64,000 nucleotides of DNA from Triglochin maritima (Eukaryota; Streptophyta; Magnoliopsida; Alismatales; Juncaginaceae). This document shows, in pieces, positions 33,158 through 43,934 of the stretch. Below the pieces are notes generated by a model. The model was not told where the DNA came from, made no database searches, and saw only the letters and a program-made list of their open reading frames with translations. The stretch covers positions 30,919,621 through 30,983,620 of the forward strand of contig OY821784.1 of the NCBI GenBank assembly GCA_963682175.1, read 5' to 3'. The position numbers were made by a program, and so were the translations under genes. Numbering within the stretch: the first letter of the stretch is position 1; each line of letters begins with the position of its first letter.

Positions 33158-34910
33158 TTTGATCCTTTGAATGAGACGCCTTTGCGTCCAATTCACGAAC
33201 CTCTCATTTCATCTGGTGCTCTTTGTGAAGGGGGCCCACGCATGCGTATTCTGGCCCCGCGTGGTGTCATGTTCCGTTTCCAAGTGCATTGACCCACTCT
33301 TGAGGTTCCCATTTGATGTCTTTTGACAAATGAAGATGGGAATTTATGTTTGTACATAGTTATATAAAAAAAGAAAAAAAAAGAAAAAAAGAAAAAAGAG
33401 TTCAATAAAAGACTCCTTCAGTGAGCATCGATTGTTGTGAGCCCCAACCCTTGTGTATTTGGGCTCCATTTCTTTCACGTATTTGTACCCTTTCTTTAGC
33501 ATCTCACAGGTTTTGAGGGAATTTGGGTTGTGTCCATCAACATAGCCATACACTCCCCTTTGTACTTCACGTTGGTGAGATCTCTCCTTTTTCATGCATA
33601 AATCCATGCAGTATTTTGCTCACATTCATTGAGGACAATGCATGAAGTAGGTGTGGGGAGGTGTTTTACGTGTGTACATAGTTGAGTCTTTTCTTTTGAT
33701 TTTGTTTTCTTTTGTTTGCATTTTTAGGGTCATGTTAGTGTGCTGCATTTAATATCGATATATCTGTTTGCCATGATCCTTGGGTGACTTGTCTTCTTTT
33801 GCTTGCTTAATGCTTCAAAATTTTCACATTTCTTTCAAAATCTTCATGTGTTTTCAAAAGAAAATGTTTTGTGGGTTTTGCGTGTGTTTAGCATGTGCAA
33901 AACCGTTGAGAGGCAAAGTAAAAAGAAAGCTCCCAAAATTGTCTTGAACTTGATGCATTAGGATATCTAGTACAGTGGCTTTAGGATTTATCGAGTCGTT
34001 AGGATGCACCCCAGTTTTCCTTTGGGGGTGAGTAATCATAGGGTTTCAGTGCTCAAACATTCAAAAAAGTCCACCCTGAACCTAGTGAGTCAATAATTCG
34101 TGTCTGTTAATTTAGGAAGTTTGTTGTAGTCAAGGACCCTCTAAATCTTGTTGTGAGACAGTAGTGTAGGGGTTTTGGTTCATGTGTATATAAGAAATAA
34201 GTGAGTAGGTATTCTCTCTTCTCGCACGGCTCCTATCACTCGGGAAAGTAGGTCTGAGGGGACTTTGTGCCTGGTGCTTTCGAGTCATCTGACTTGGGAT
34301 GCGCCGACCGAACTCCCGTTACACGGGTGGTAGGGATTGCCCTATGTGGAGATTTGGGGAAAGGTATACGTGATAGTGTAAGTCCTCATGGGCAATGATG
34401 CACGAAACCTGACCCTGGGAGAATGAAGCTCCAACTAATAAAAAGAAGAAAAAAAATGTGTGAAAAGAAACAAAAAAAATGGTAATGCAAATAAGAACCT
34501 TAATGGACCTTACACTTTGTTTCACTTGAGGATCTTGAGGTTGTCCATGTCTTTTACTTAATTCCTTATTTAACTTGCACGAATGGTTTATTAGGCTTGG
34601 TGTGGACTGATTACCTATATAGAGTCGGCCCGTAGGATTACCGCGTCCATTGATCGACAAAAATATTTCCAACGAGTCGAGTGTCTAAATTGAATAATGC
34701 ATCTTGTTGGGATTTTGTGGGTATATCCGCTGAAAACCCTCAGGAGACAACACTCCTCCTCCTTGGCAACAAGGAGGTTTAACGGCTTGTTGCACGTGCT
34801 AAGTGCAACCGTGATTCCTACGAAAGTGAGTTAGGATGTCTTGTTTTTCGTATGCTTTTTCCTTTCTTTGTTTTGCTCGAGACTAGCAAAAACTTAGGTG
34901 TTGGGGTATT
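33158..34910 (+). other. E4 3' untranslated part and polypurine tract
   Basis: Contains the old gag tail to about 33291, an A/G-rich tract (33366-33399), GAGGACAATGCATGAAG..AGGTGTGGGGAGG at about 33630-33661, and the 3' polypurine tract AGGTGTTGGGGTATT at 34896-34910 just before the LTR. Repeated, reversed, in E2 (35844-37371). No RT, RNase H or integrase similarity in any frame. Confidence 0.6.
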
Positions 34911-35838
34911 TGATTGACATCATTTCATGCTCATATTTGTATCTTATATCCATTATCTTACCCCTAAGCAATGCTACGTGACGAATTTTATGTTTAGTTT
35001 TCAGGAATAAAGAGGTTTGAAGAGAAGAGCCATGAAAGGACCCAAAAGCAGGAAAAATGACTTAATTGTGAGACCTAGGGACTGAGATGCAAGGGAGAAG
35101 GACCTGATCGTAAGACCGAAGGACCTAAGAGCAAAACAAGAAACTCCACACCATCATGAGGAGTATTTTGTCAATTCGATTCGGGTCGGAGCTCCACTAA
35201 ACAAGTTAGATGCATCCAAGACCAAGAAACACACCAAGGAAAGCCCACCAGAAGACCCAGACGGATCTAGGCTTTATAGGCCGCCAATTGGCGGTCTGGA
35301 TCATGCAAGATCCGCCCCAACTTCTCCTGGACTTGTATTAGTGTTCGTTTAGGCTATTTTTGGTATTGGTTTAGTCCCACATCGGGGGATTGTCCCCGAT
35401 TAGCTTTTTCCATGCTTATAAATAGAACTCTTCACCTTCCATTGTAATTACCCATTGCTTGGTGGCATTCTCTCTACTAAGGAGTGAGCCTTGAAGCAAA
35501 AACTCAAGGTGGTGAAGAATGCTACCTTCAATGTGAGTCATTTGTTAATAAAATAATTCTTCTAGTTTCTTTTAATCTTGTCTTTTAATTTGTGCATGTT
35601 TGTTTAGTCTTTCCTTTCCTTTTATGTTTCTTTAATGCTTCTTGCCTTCTTAGTTAACTTTCATTTCAGTATTATGCTTTCTTTTGCTAATATAGTTAGT
35701 GTAATACATCCCTCTTCCTTTTCTTTACCTCTCGCCTTCGCACAAACCAATTGTCGGCACACCTCCCAGTGGACGACCCGTATTTGTCACCGCTTCAACG
35801 CGGCCGTGCACTTGCGGTTTAAATAAAACGATCAATCA
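34911..35838 (+). repeat. Chimeric 3' LTR (E4 front, E3 back)
   Basis: 928 bp. Before about 35315 it follows the E4 5' LTR (GGCTTTATAGGCCGCCAATT, GATCATGCAAGATCCGCCCC). After about 35325 it follows the E3 LTR (CTCCTGGACTTG, TATTTTTGGTATTGG, GGATTGTCCCCGA, CTTTTTCCATGC) and has the E3-specific internal deletion near 35705. TATAAATA at 35417-35424. Right end abuts the TGCAA duplication of E3. Confidence 0.8.
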
Positions 35839-35843
35839 TGCAA

Positions 35844-37371
35844 CAAGCCGTTAAACCTCTTTGTTGCCAAGGAGGAGGAGTGCTATCTCCTGAGGGTTTT
35901 CAGCGGATATACCCACAACCGAACAAGATGCATTATTAAATCTAGACACTCGACTCGTTGGAAATATTTTGTCGATCAATGGACCCAGTAATGCTACGGG
36001 CCGACTCTATATAGGTGATCAGTCCACACCTCTAACCTAATGAACCATTCGTGCAAGTTAAATAAGGAATTAAGTGAAAGACATGGACAACCTCAACATC
36101 CTACAGTGCTACAAAGTGTAAAGTCCATTAAGGTTCTTATTTGCATTACCATTTTTTCTTTTTGTTTATTTTCACATTTTTTTTCTTCTTTTTCTTTTTA
36201 TTAGTTGGAGCTTCATTCTCCCAGGGTCAGGTTTCGTGCATCATTGCCCATGAGGACTTACACTATCACGTACACCTTTCCCCAAATCTCCACATAGGGC
36301 AATCCCTACCACCCGTGTAACGAGAGTTCGGTCGGCGCATCCCAAGTCAGATGACTCGAAAGCATCAGGCGCAAAGTCCCCTCAGACCTACTTTCCTGGG
36401 TGATAGGAGCCGTGCGAGAAGAGAGAACACCTACTCACTTATTTCTTATCTACACATGAACCAAAACCCCTACACTAATGTCTCACAACAGGATTTAGAG
36501 GGTCCTTGACTACAATAAAGTTCCTTAAGTTAACAGACACGAATTATTAACTCACTAGGTTCAAGGTGGACTTCATTAAATGTTTGAGAACTGAAACCCT
36601 GTGATTACTCACCTCTAAGGGAAAACTGGGGTGCATCCTAACGACTCGATAAATCCCAAAGTCACTGTACTAGATATCCTAATGCATCAAGTTCAAGACA
36701 ATTTTGGGAGCTTTCTTTTTACTTTGCCTCTCAACGGTTTTACACATGCTAAACACACGCAAAACCCACAAAACATTTTCTTATGCAACACATGAAGATT
36801 TTGAAAGAAATGTGGAAATTTTAAAGCACTAGGCAAGCAAAAGAAGACAAGTCACCCAAGGATCATGGCAAGCATATATATCAATATTAAATGCAGCACA
36901 CTAACATGACCCTAAAAATGCAAACAAAAGAAAACAAAATCAAAAGAAAAGACTCGACTATGTACACACGTAAAACAACCCCCCACACCTACTTCATGCA
37001 TTGTCCTCAATGAACGTGAGCAAGATATTACATGGATTTATGCAAGAAAAAGGAGAGATCTCACCAACATTAAGTACAAAGGGAAGGTCAAGGTCATGTT
37101 CATGGACACAAACCCGAATTCCCTCAAAACCTGTGAGATGCTAAAGAAAGTATACAAATACGTGAAAGAAATGGAGCCCAAATACACAAGGGTTGGGGCT
37201 CACAACAGTCGATGCTCACTGAAGGAGTCTTTTATTGTACTTTCTCTTCTTCTTTTTCATTTTTTTTCTTCTTTTTTTCTTCTTTTTTTTCTTTTTTTAT
37301 ATAACTATGTACAAACATAAGTTCTCATCTTCATTTGTCAAAAGACACCAAATGGGAACCTCAAGAGTGGG
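35844..37371 (-). other. E2 3' untranslated part (resumes after E3)
   Basis: Minus-strand counterpart of 33292-34790. Holds the pyrimidine-rich tract at 37239-37300 (A/G-rich on the coding strand) and CCCCCCACACCTACTTCATGC at about 36980-37000, the post-coding polypurine-type motif. No gene. Confidence 0.6.
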
Positions 37372-38883
37372 TCAATGCACTTGGAAAGGGAACATGACAC
37401 CACGCGGGGCCAGAATACGCATGTGTGGGCCCCCTTCACAAAGAGCACCAGATGAAATGAGAGGTTCATGAATTGGACGCAAAGGCGTCTCATTCAAAGG
37501 ATCAAACTGAAAGAGCTTGAACCTCTCAAGAGTTTGGGAAATGAGGGGCAACGGAAGAAGAGTTTCTCCCGTTGCACTGCTGAAGTTATGATCGTCAATC
37601 CAAACTCTCCAACCAACAGGCTGGTGCGTGGGAACGAGGTCAAGAACTTCGTTAGGCATGTCCGACACACCAGGCGAACAAAAAGTGGGTCTCATACCCA
37701 AGGTATCCTCCAAGGAACTCCTAATACCCTCATGAGCAATGTAGTTGTTTGATGTTTCATCATTTCCAAGATGATCAGGAACAATAGTGAGAGGCAAACT
37801 CTCACCAGGTTGTTTGAAATTGAGGGGACTAGGGAGCTCTTGCTCCCCTAGAGGTGAGTCCTTTGGAGGTACAACAATAAGGTCATGTGGCTCAAGGTCC
37901 ACGGGAGAAGAAGATAAGGCACAATCATGTGCCGACTCGTAATGAAGCCGGTCCATGTTATTCTCAATAGGGATCGAATCGTCCACCAAGTGATCGTGAA
38001 TTGAAACCCCAAGTCCCTCAGACTGACTAGGAGTTTGACTTTGAAATATTGTGCTTTGAATTTGTGGATGTGGTGGTGGTTCGATTTCAGAAGATAAATC
38101 CTCATGTTGACAAGAAAGGTTACCCTCCTCACATTCATGGAATTGTTGTATCATTTGACTCACTTGCATTTCCATATTTTGCAAGGAATTCAAGTTGGAC
38201 TTCAATAAAGTTTGAGTGGTTTCCATGAACGTTTGGAGGGTTTGTTTTAAGGAATCAAATTTGGGGTCAACAGTGAGGTCCAAGTCAGAGCTTGGGAAAT
38301 TTTGGGGTTGGGTGTTGATGGGCTGAGAATGAGTCCAATGATTTGAAGTGGGGTGTTGGTAGAATTCTGTGTATTCGGGAGGAGGATACGGGGGTGAAAA
38401 TGAGGTATAAGAATTTGGATAAGAATTGTCTCCCCACGAATCCATCACTCTCGGGTTGTACGTGGATGCGTAATGGTCACATTGAGCATTTTGGGAAAAG
38501 GTATGCTCATACTCAGGCTCAGGGGGAACATAAGGACATTCCCCGATAACATGACCACTCAACCCACAACAGTCGCACGGTACGGCTACTGGAGCCACCG
38601 GTGCACTCATGTCGTCTGCCATACGCATGAAAGAGGCCAAAGTTTGTTGTAATGTCTCAGTTTGTTGACCAGCATATGATCCGACATAACTAGATTGTGG
38701 TCTAGCAGTCGGTGCCTCTCTCATGTTACCCCTATATGAAGATTGCTCAGTCGCACAATGAAGATTATCCCAACCATACGGGGTGTTCATCTGAGCCACC
38801 CCCGGTTGCATGGGTCCAAAATACCAGGACGAATTGTCCTGGTCCCAACAATCATATGGATGGTCGCCCATGTAACCATCCAT
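37372..38883 (-). CDS. E2 gag-like protein, longest copy
   Basis: ATG ends at 38883 (a TTG four codons upstream is not preferred); 503 codons, the only copy of the three without a nonsense mutation. N-terminal DGYMGDHPYDCWDQD, zinc knuckle CDCCGLSGHVIGEC at about residues 105-118, Tyr/Pro/Asn-rich Athila-like stretch (YASTYNPRVMDSWGDNSY), predicted coil (SLKQTLQTFMETTQTLLK), Ser/Gln-rich linker (QSQTPSQSEGLG) and a well-kept C-terminal part of about 150 residues ending GVMFPFQVH. Likely binds nucleic acid through the knuckle and may help RNA packaging in trans to an autonomous Athila; inference. A capsid core is missing and the C-terminal part matches no family I know. Confidence 0.8.
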   Translation of the reverse strand: MDGYMGDHPYDCWDQDNSSWYFGPMQPGVAQMNTPYGWDNLHCATEQSSYRGNMREAPTARPQSSYVGSYAGQQTETLQQTLASFMRMADDMSAPVAPVAVPCDCCGLSGHVIGECPYVPPEPEYEHTFSQNAQCDHYASTYNPRVMDSWGDNSYPNSYTSFSPPYPPPEYTEFYQHPTSNHWTHSQPINTQPQNFPSSDLDLTVDPKFDSLKQTLQTFMETTQTLLKSNLNSLQNMEMQVSQMIQQFHECEEGNLSCQHEDLSSEIEPPPHPQIQSTIFQSQTPSQSEGLGVSIHDHLVDDSIPIENNMDRLHYESAHDCALSSSPVDLEPHDLIVVPPKDSPLGEQELPSPLNFKQPGESLPLTIVPDHLGNDETSNNYIAHEGIRSSLEDTLGMRPTFCSPGVSDMPNEVLDLVPTHQPVGWRVWIDDHNFSSATGETLLPLPLISQTLERFKLFQFDPLNETPLRPIHEPLISSGALCEGGPHMRILAPRGVMFPFQVH

Positions 38884-39998
38884 CTCAACAAACAACTCTC
38901 GAGTCGACCACTCTCACCACCACGAGACTAAGCTCGCAAAAAGTGCTCGACTCGACCCTAAAACGCTACCAGAGTGTGTAAAGGGGAGGAGACTAAAACG
39001 TAGAAGTAGGTGAGAAGAAGTTGACTCGGAGGAGAAGGGAAGAATCCCTAAAGCTAGCGTGGGTGAAGGGATCAGGTAGAAGCCTAACTAGCAAGCACGG
39101 CTCAAACAATGTAAGGCAATCGGTCCTTAGGCTAGATGACACCTAACTTCGAGGTCACTAGCCTCGACACGCCTCACCTCCCTACAACGAGGACCACAAT
39201 GCCCAGCAAGTGATACCAGATCCGGAGATCCAGTACCTCCTACTATCGACAAGGTAGGCAACGTCGATCAGGTCATGACGGTCTCAACTACATTACTCTC
39301 CTAGTGCGCCCGCAATCCTAGGGCCAATGTCTACTTGCTTTTAGTTAAGGCTTTATTAAGAGTGATTTTTGGGGCCAAGGAAAGGGTGATGAAATCCCCC
39401 ACCTTATCTTTTATGGGACAACCCCTCCTTAGTAGCGTTTTGATCCTTGATCTAGCAATCAATCGCTCCAATCAAACGCTCTCTCACTCTTGTCCTGATG
39501 CAATTCCTACTAACTAATGCATGGGCATACGAGATGCATGAATGAGTGTAGGAATTTGCGTACCTCACGCCAGCGCTCAACAATTGAAAATAAAGCAAAA
39601 AGAAAAGACAACTATATGCCTAAGTCAATACATGATGCGTGACCTAAACAAGTAAGAACGTCTAGTCTTTTGCTTTGGATTTTAGGGCCAAGTTGATTAA
39701 TGGGGATTGAAATTAATGATCTGGGAGCAAACTAGAAGTCACATCATGCAAAATAGGGCTCCCAGATAACAAAAATGAAGCAATAAACCACCAGAAGAAA
39801 AAATAAAGCAGGAAGACCTCACCAGGCCGCCAATTGGAGGTCCCAGACCGTTGATTGGCGGTCCCTTTTGAAGTGTTGGTGCTCCAACTCTTCCAGTAGC
39901 CTCCCCGTGCGCTCTTGGATCCCTGAGACTAAGAAAAACTGGAAACAAAAAATCAAAAACTCCTCAAATCGTCCAAACCAAGGTCTGGACAGAGCACC
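38884..39998 (-). other. E2 leader, non-coding
   Basis: Reversed counterpart of the E3 and E4 leaders. Contains a palindrome pair (CCGCCAATTGGAGG at 39827 and CCGTTGATTGGCGG at 39848, offset 21). A 60-codon plus-strand frame at 39335-39517 is a by-product. Confidence 0.5.
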
Positions 39999-40016
39999 TC
40001 CCCGGCAACGGCACCA
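39999..40016 (-). promoter_or_regulatory. E2 primer-binding site (tRNA-Asp)
   Basis: On the minus strand TGGTGCCGTTGCCGGGGA, one base off the tRNA-Asp complement. Confidence 0.85.
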
Positions 40017-40023
40017 AAAAACT

Positions 40024-40982
40024 TGATTGATCGTTTTATTTAAACCGCAAGTGCACGGCAGCGTTGAAGCGGTGGCAAATACGGGTCGTCCACTGGGAGG
40101 TGTGTCGACGATTGGTTTGTTCGAAGGCGAGAGGTAAAAAGAAGGAGAGAAAGGTTGGTTACACTAAACTACACTAAGATGCAAAAAGGAAATGAAGATA
40201 AGCAATAAAACTAAGCCCCATAGGGAGTAGAGAAATAATGTGAATATGAAGATGTGTGTGTGTGTGTTCAATTAAGCGCCTCACAACATGTAGTGCATGA
40301 AATCATAAAACTACATCCAACTTTGCCTCCACATGAATTAAGATAAGACTACATCATTAAAACATACATGACAATAATTGGAATGAAGCTAAATGAACTC
40401 AAGTATAAAGACTAGACCCTACTATACCTCCACATGAATTAAGATAAGACTACATCATTAAAACATACAAGACATTAGCTAAGGTAAAGGCAACAAGAGC
40501 ACATACACTACAAATTGTGTTTCCAATATTAACTTCATCCATATCCTAACTTTATCATTCCCCATAAAATAGGTCCACTAATCAAAGCATAAGCTAAGCT
40601 TCATTCAAGAGCATTAGCATATCAAAGATAAAAGTGAAAACACATTAGATGGTTATGGAAATCATATAAATCTCAAGGGATAAAGATAACACACACTTAA
40701 TACACTACATGATTATATCACATATTTCTCCACCCGCCAAATGGGGATGAAACTACTCACTACTCATTACACTAACTATATTAACAAAAGAAAGTATAAT
40801 ACTGAAATGAAAGTTAACTAAGAAGGAAAGAAGTATTAAAGAAACATAAAAGGAAAGGAAAGACTAAACAAACATGCACAAATTAAAAGAAAAGATTAAA
40901 AGAAACTAGAAGAATTATTTTATTAACAAATGACTCACATTGAAGGTAGCATTCTTCTCCACCTTGAGTTTTTGCTTCAAGG
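40024..40982 (-). repeat. E2 second, partial LTR
   Basis: R-U5-like part of the LTR, ending at the hairpin junction, promoter missing. Same extent as the partial LTR of E4 but with its own variants, so it was not simply copied from it recently. Confidence 0.85.
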
Positions 40983-41002
40983 CTCACTCCTTGAAGCAAA
41001 CT
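40974..41002 (-). repeat. E2 tandem-LTR junction hairpin
   Basis: GCTTCAAGG (40974-40982), loop CTCACT, CCTTGAAGC (40989-40997), then AAACT and the LTR end. Exact reverse complement of the E4 junction at 29750-29778. Confidence 0.85.
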
Positions 41003-42536
41003 TGATTGATCGTTTTATTTAAACCGCAAGTGCACGGCAGCGTTGAAGCGGTGGCAAATACGGGTGGTCCACTGGGAGGTGTGTCGACGATTGGTTTGTT
41101 CGAAGGCGAGAGGTAAAAAGAAGGAGAGAAAGGTTGGTTACACTAAACTACACTAAGATGCAAAAAGGAAATGAAGATAAGCAATAAAACTAAGCCCAAT
41201 AGAGGGTAGAGAAATAATGTGAATATGAAGATGTGTGTGTGTTCAATTAAGCTCCTCACAACATGTAGTACATGAAATCATAAAACTACATCCAACTTTG
41301 CCTCCACATGAATTAAGATAAGACTACATCATTAAAACATACAAGACAATAATTGGAATGAAGCTAAATGAACTCAAGTATAAAGACTAGACCCTACTAT
41401 GCCTCCACATGAATTAAGATAAGACTACATCATTAAAACATACAAGACATTAGCTAAGTTAAAGGCAACAATAGCACATACACTACCAATTGTGTTTCCA
41501 ATATTAACTTCATCCATATCCTAACCTTATCATTCCCCATAAAATAGGTCCACTAATCAAAGCATAAGCTAAGCTTCATTCAAGAGCATTAGCATATCAA
41601 AGATAAAAGTGAAAACCCGTTAGATGGTTATGGAAATCGTATAAAGCTCAAGGGATAAAGATAACACACACTTAATACATTACATGATTATATCACATAT
41701 TTCTCCACCCGCCAAATGGGGATGGAACTACTCACTACTCATTACACTAACTATATTAACAAAAGAAAGCATAATACTGAAATGAAAGTTAACTAAGAAG
41801 GCAAGAAGTATTAAAGAAACATAAAAGGAAAGGAAAGACTAAACAAACATGCACAAATTAAAAGACAAGATTAAAAGAAACTAGAAGAATTATTTTATTA
41901 ACAAATGACTCACATTGAAGGTAGCATTCTTCTCCACCTTGAGTTTTTGCTTCAAGGCTCACTCCTTAGTAGAGAGAATGCCACGAAGCAATGGGTAATT
42001 ACAATGGAAGGTGAAGAGTTCTATTTATAAGCATCAAAAAAGCTAATCGGGGAAAATCTCCCGATGTGGGACTAAACAAATACCAAAACTAGCCTAAACG
42101 AACATTAATACAAGTTCAGGAGAAATTTGGGCGGATCCTGAGTAATATGGACCGCCAATTAGCGGTCCAAATACTTCGGATCGCGTTGGAATTTGTTGTG
42201 GGCTTTTCTTTCTGGTATTGTTGGTCTTTGATGCGGTTACTTGACTTGTTGGAGCTCCGACCAGAATCGAATTTGTAACATACTCCCCATGATGGTGTGG
42301 AGTATTCTGTTTGGCTCTTAGGTCCTTCTGTCTTACATGCAGGTCCTTCTCCCTTGCATCTTAGTCCCCAGATCTCACAATTCAGTCCTTTTTCCCAGCT
42401 TCTGGGTCCTTTTATGATTCATCTCTTCAAACCTATTTATTCCTGAAAACTAAACATAAAACTCATAACTTGACATTGTTTAGGTGAAAGATAATGGATA
42501 TAAGATACAAATATAAACATGAAATGATGCCAATCA
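41003..42536 (-). repeat. E2 5' LTR (mosaic)
   Basis: 1,534 bp. The distal part (about 42125-42536) matches the E2 3' LTR. The remainder (41003 to about 42115), including promoter and R-U5, instead matches the E4 5' LTR at diagnostic sites (TCAAAAAAGC, GGAAAATCTCCCG, CAAATACCAAAAC, GGTGGTCCACTGG). The two LTRs of one insertion should have begun identical, so later exchange is indicated. Confidence 0.8.
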
Positions 42537-42659
42537 TTGTGCTTTGATGTGGTTTAGGTGGAGATTAGGGGAGATAGAGATTGATGGCTTGGATTGGATT
42601 GGATGAGATGAGTGGTGGAGATGGAATGGATGGATGGGATTGAAAGGTGAGAGATATTT

Positions 42660-42722
42660 ATGGTTCTCTCTCTCTCCCTCTCTCTCTCAGTTGCTCACGT
42701 CCCTCTCTCTCTCTCTCTCCCG
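42660..42722. repeat. (CT)n microsatellite
   Basis: Two CTCTCT runs separated by TCAGTTGCTCACGT, within the T1 LTR. Confidence 0.85.
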
Positions 42723-43142
42723 TTTTTCCTTCCAGAGGTGGATCTCCGGCGTGGCGGTGGTGTGCTCCGGTGAAGTGAGGCTCGGGCGCGGGTGCGAGTT
42801 GAGGTGAGTGTTGATTCTTACCCACTTTTCCGCACGTTTGGTTCTCTCCCTCTACCTAACTCGTGTTCTGTGGTCATGGCTGGGTGTTGGAGGTTGTCGG
42901 AAGTGGATTGGTGAGTGTGGATCGTCGAGGAGGCGATTGATCATCGTTTGGACGCGAGGTTCGTCGACGGATCGTGTTTTGGGGAGACGTGCTCGTGGAG
43001 GCGTCGTCGCCGTTCTTCAAAGGCTTCTTCAAGCCTTCCGGTATGTCAAGCTCGCTCACTTAAGTAGTGTGAGTATTTGGAAGTCGACGGTAGGCCTTTC
43101 GGCTCGTCGCAAGTAAACGTGCAGCAGATTTCACTGCCTGAT

Positions 43143-43660
43143 CGGTCTACCGGTTGGTGCAAACGGTCGATCGTTCGTGAAGAGATTCGGGTTCTGCCTC
43201 AAATCGGTCGAACAATGCCCTTGGGATGGTCGACCGATCGTGCGTAGGAGGCAAGCCTGGTGAGATTAGGTCGAACGGGTCCCCTTTGCCGTTCGACCAT
43301 GTGCATTGTCTTAAGTCGGTTGGGAGTGTTGACCATCCAAACGGTTGACCGCTCGTTGACTTCGTCCGACCGTGACTTAAGTGAGAATAGTGGTCGGTTC
43401 GACCGAAGGTAGTTTCGGTCGACCGGACCTGTGTGCTGAGCGTGAGGAACGCTCTGGTGGAATTCGGTCGACCGGGGAGGTCTCGGCGTTCGACCGGATT
43501 CGTGGTGCGAGTGAGGGATTATTTCCCTGGTTGGATTCGGTCGACCGAGAGTTCTCGGGTGTTCGACCGAATTCGTTGTGGAGTTGTGGGATTTGTCCCT
43601 GGTGACTTTCGGTCGAACGGGGCCCCTTTGCCGTTCGATCGAATGGTCGTTTTGTTCGGT
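43143..43660. repeat. T1 palindrome-pair array, offset 21-22 bp
   Basis: Pairs of CGGTCGACCG-like motifs start at 43143/43164, 43205/43227, about 43270/43291, 43395/43416, 43465/43487, 43538/43560 and 43610/43632. Within-pair offset is 21-22 bp, and the last four pairs repeat every 70-73 bp. First and second motifs differ in sequence yet keep the spacing. Confidence 0.8.
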
Positions 43661-43934
43661 GAACCTGGGAGTTGACCATCTAAACGGTCGACCGTCCCTT
43701 GACTTTGGTTCGACCGAACGAGTGTGGCGGGTGGGAATCGGTCTACCGATGGAGTGTCGGTCGATGCGATTGCCCTGTATTTGCTTGATTCGGTCGACCG
43801 GGACTTTTGGTTAGGTCGACCATCTGTGTCCAATTTTGCACTATGGAGGTGATATTGTGGTGGTCGTCCGTGTGGGGCGAGTTGTGGTGCCGATGTTTTT
43901 CCGGAAAGTGTGCTAGGTGCACGAGGGTTGCGGT

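Larger units (their letters stand above)
28196..35325 (+). mobile_element. Athila-like gag-only element E4 inserted in E3
   Basis: Parts: 5' LTR 28196-29749, hairpin junction, second partial LTR to 30732, tRNA-Asp primer site 30739-30756, leader, gag-like ORF, 3' untranslated part with polypurine tract, and the first part of the LTR beginning 34911. The distal boundary is a crossover inside that LTR: sequence before about 35315 resembles the E4 5' LTR and sequence after about 35325 resembles the E3 5' LTR. Recombination between the 3' LTRs of E4 and E3 thus removed the E3 internal remainder and the right copy of the E4 target duplication (left candidate CTTGC 28191-28195). Confidence 0.7.
24173..35838 (+). 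mobile_element. Athila-like gag-only element E3, containing E4
   Basis: Exact TGCAA copies (24168-24172 and 35839-35843) flank it, and joining the flanks restores continuous E2 sequence as seen in the paralogous stretch near 34795. Its own parts are the 5' LTR (24173-25122), primer site, leader, gag-like ORF and 3' sequence to 28195, and the distal half of the LTR ending at 35838. Between them lies E4. The 950-bp LTR lacks about 600 bp present in full-size members (between GTTAGTGTA and CCTTCTTCC), and the same deletion is in the LTR ending at 35838, which ties the two ends together. Confidence 0.85.
22511..42536 (-). mobile_element. Athila-like gag-only element E2, containing E3 and E4
   Basis: Flanked by exact TTGTG (22506-22510 and 42537-42541) inside the T1 LTR. 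Read leftward on the minus strand: 5' LTR (42536-41003), a hairpin junction and second partial LTR (about 40997-40024), tRNA-Asp primer site (40016-39999), leader, gag-like ORF (38883-37372), long 3' untranslated part (37371-35844 plus 24167-24053), polypurine tract and 3' LTR (24052-22511). There is no protease, RT or integrase. It depends on another element, plausibly an Athila such as the parent of E1, which has the same LTR and primer site. E3 is inserted in its 3' untranslated part. Confidence 0.9.

Noticed and set aside
43377..43833. Several overlapping ORFs rich in Arg-Ser-Thr-Glu/Asp on both strands
   Set aside because: They are translations of the CGGTCGACCG palindromes, which read without stops in all frames; the same happens at 59724-60472 and 2464-2964.
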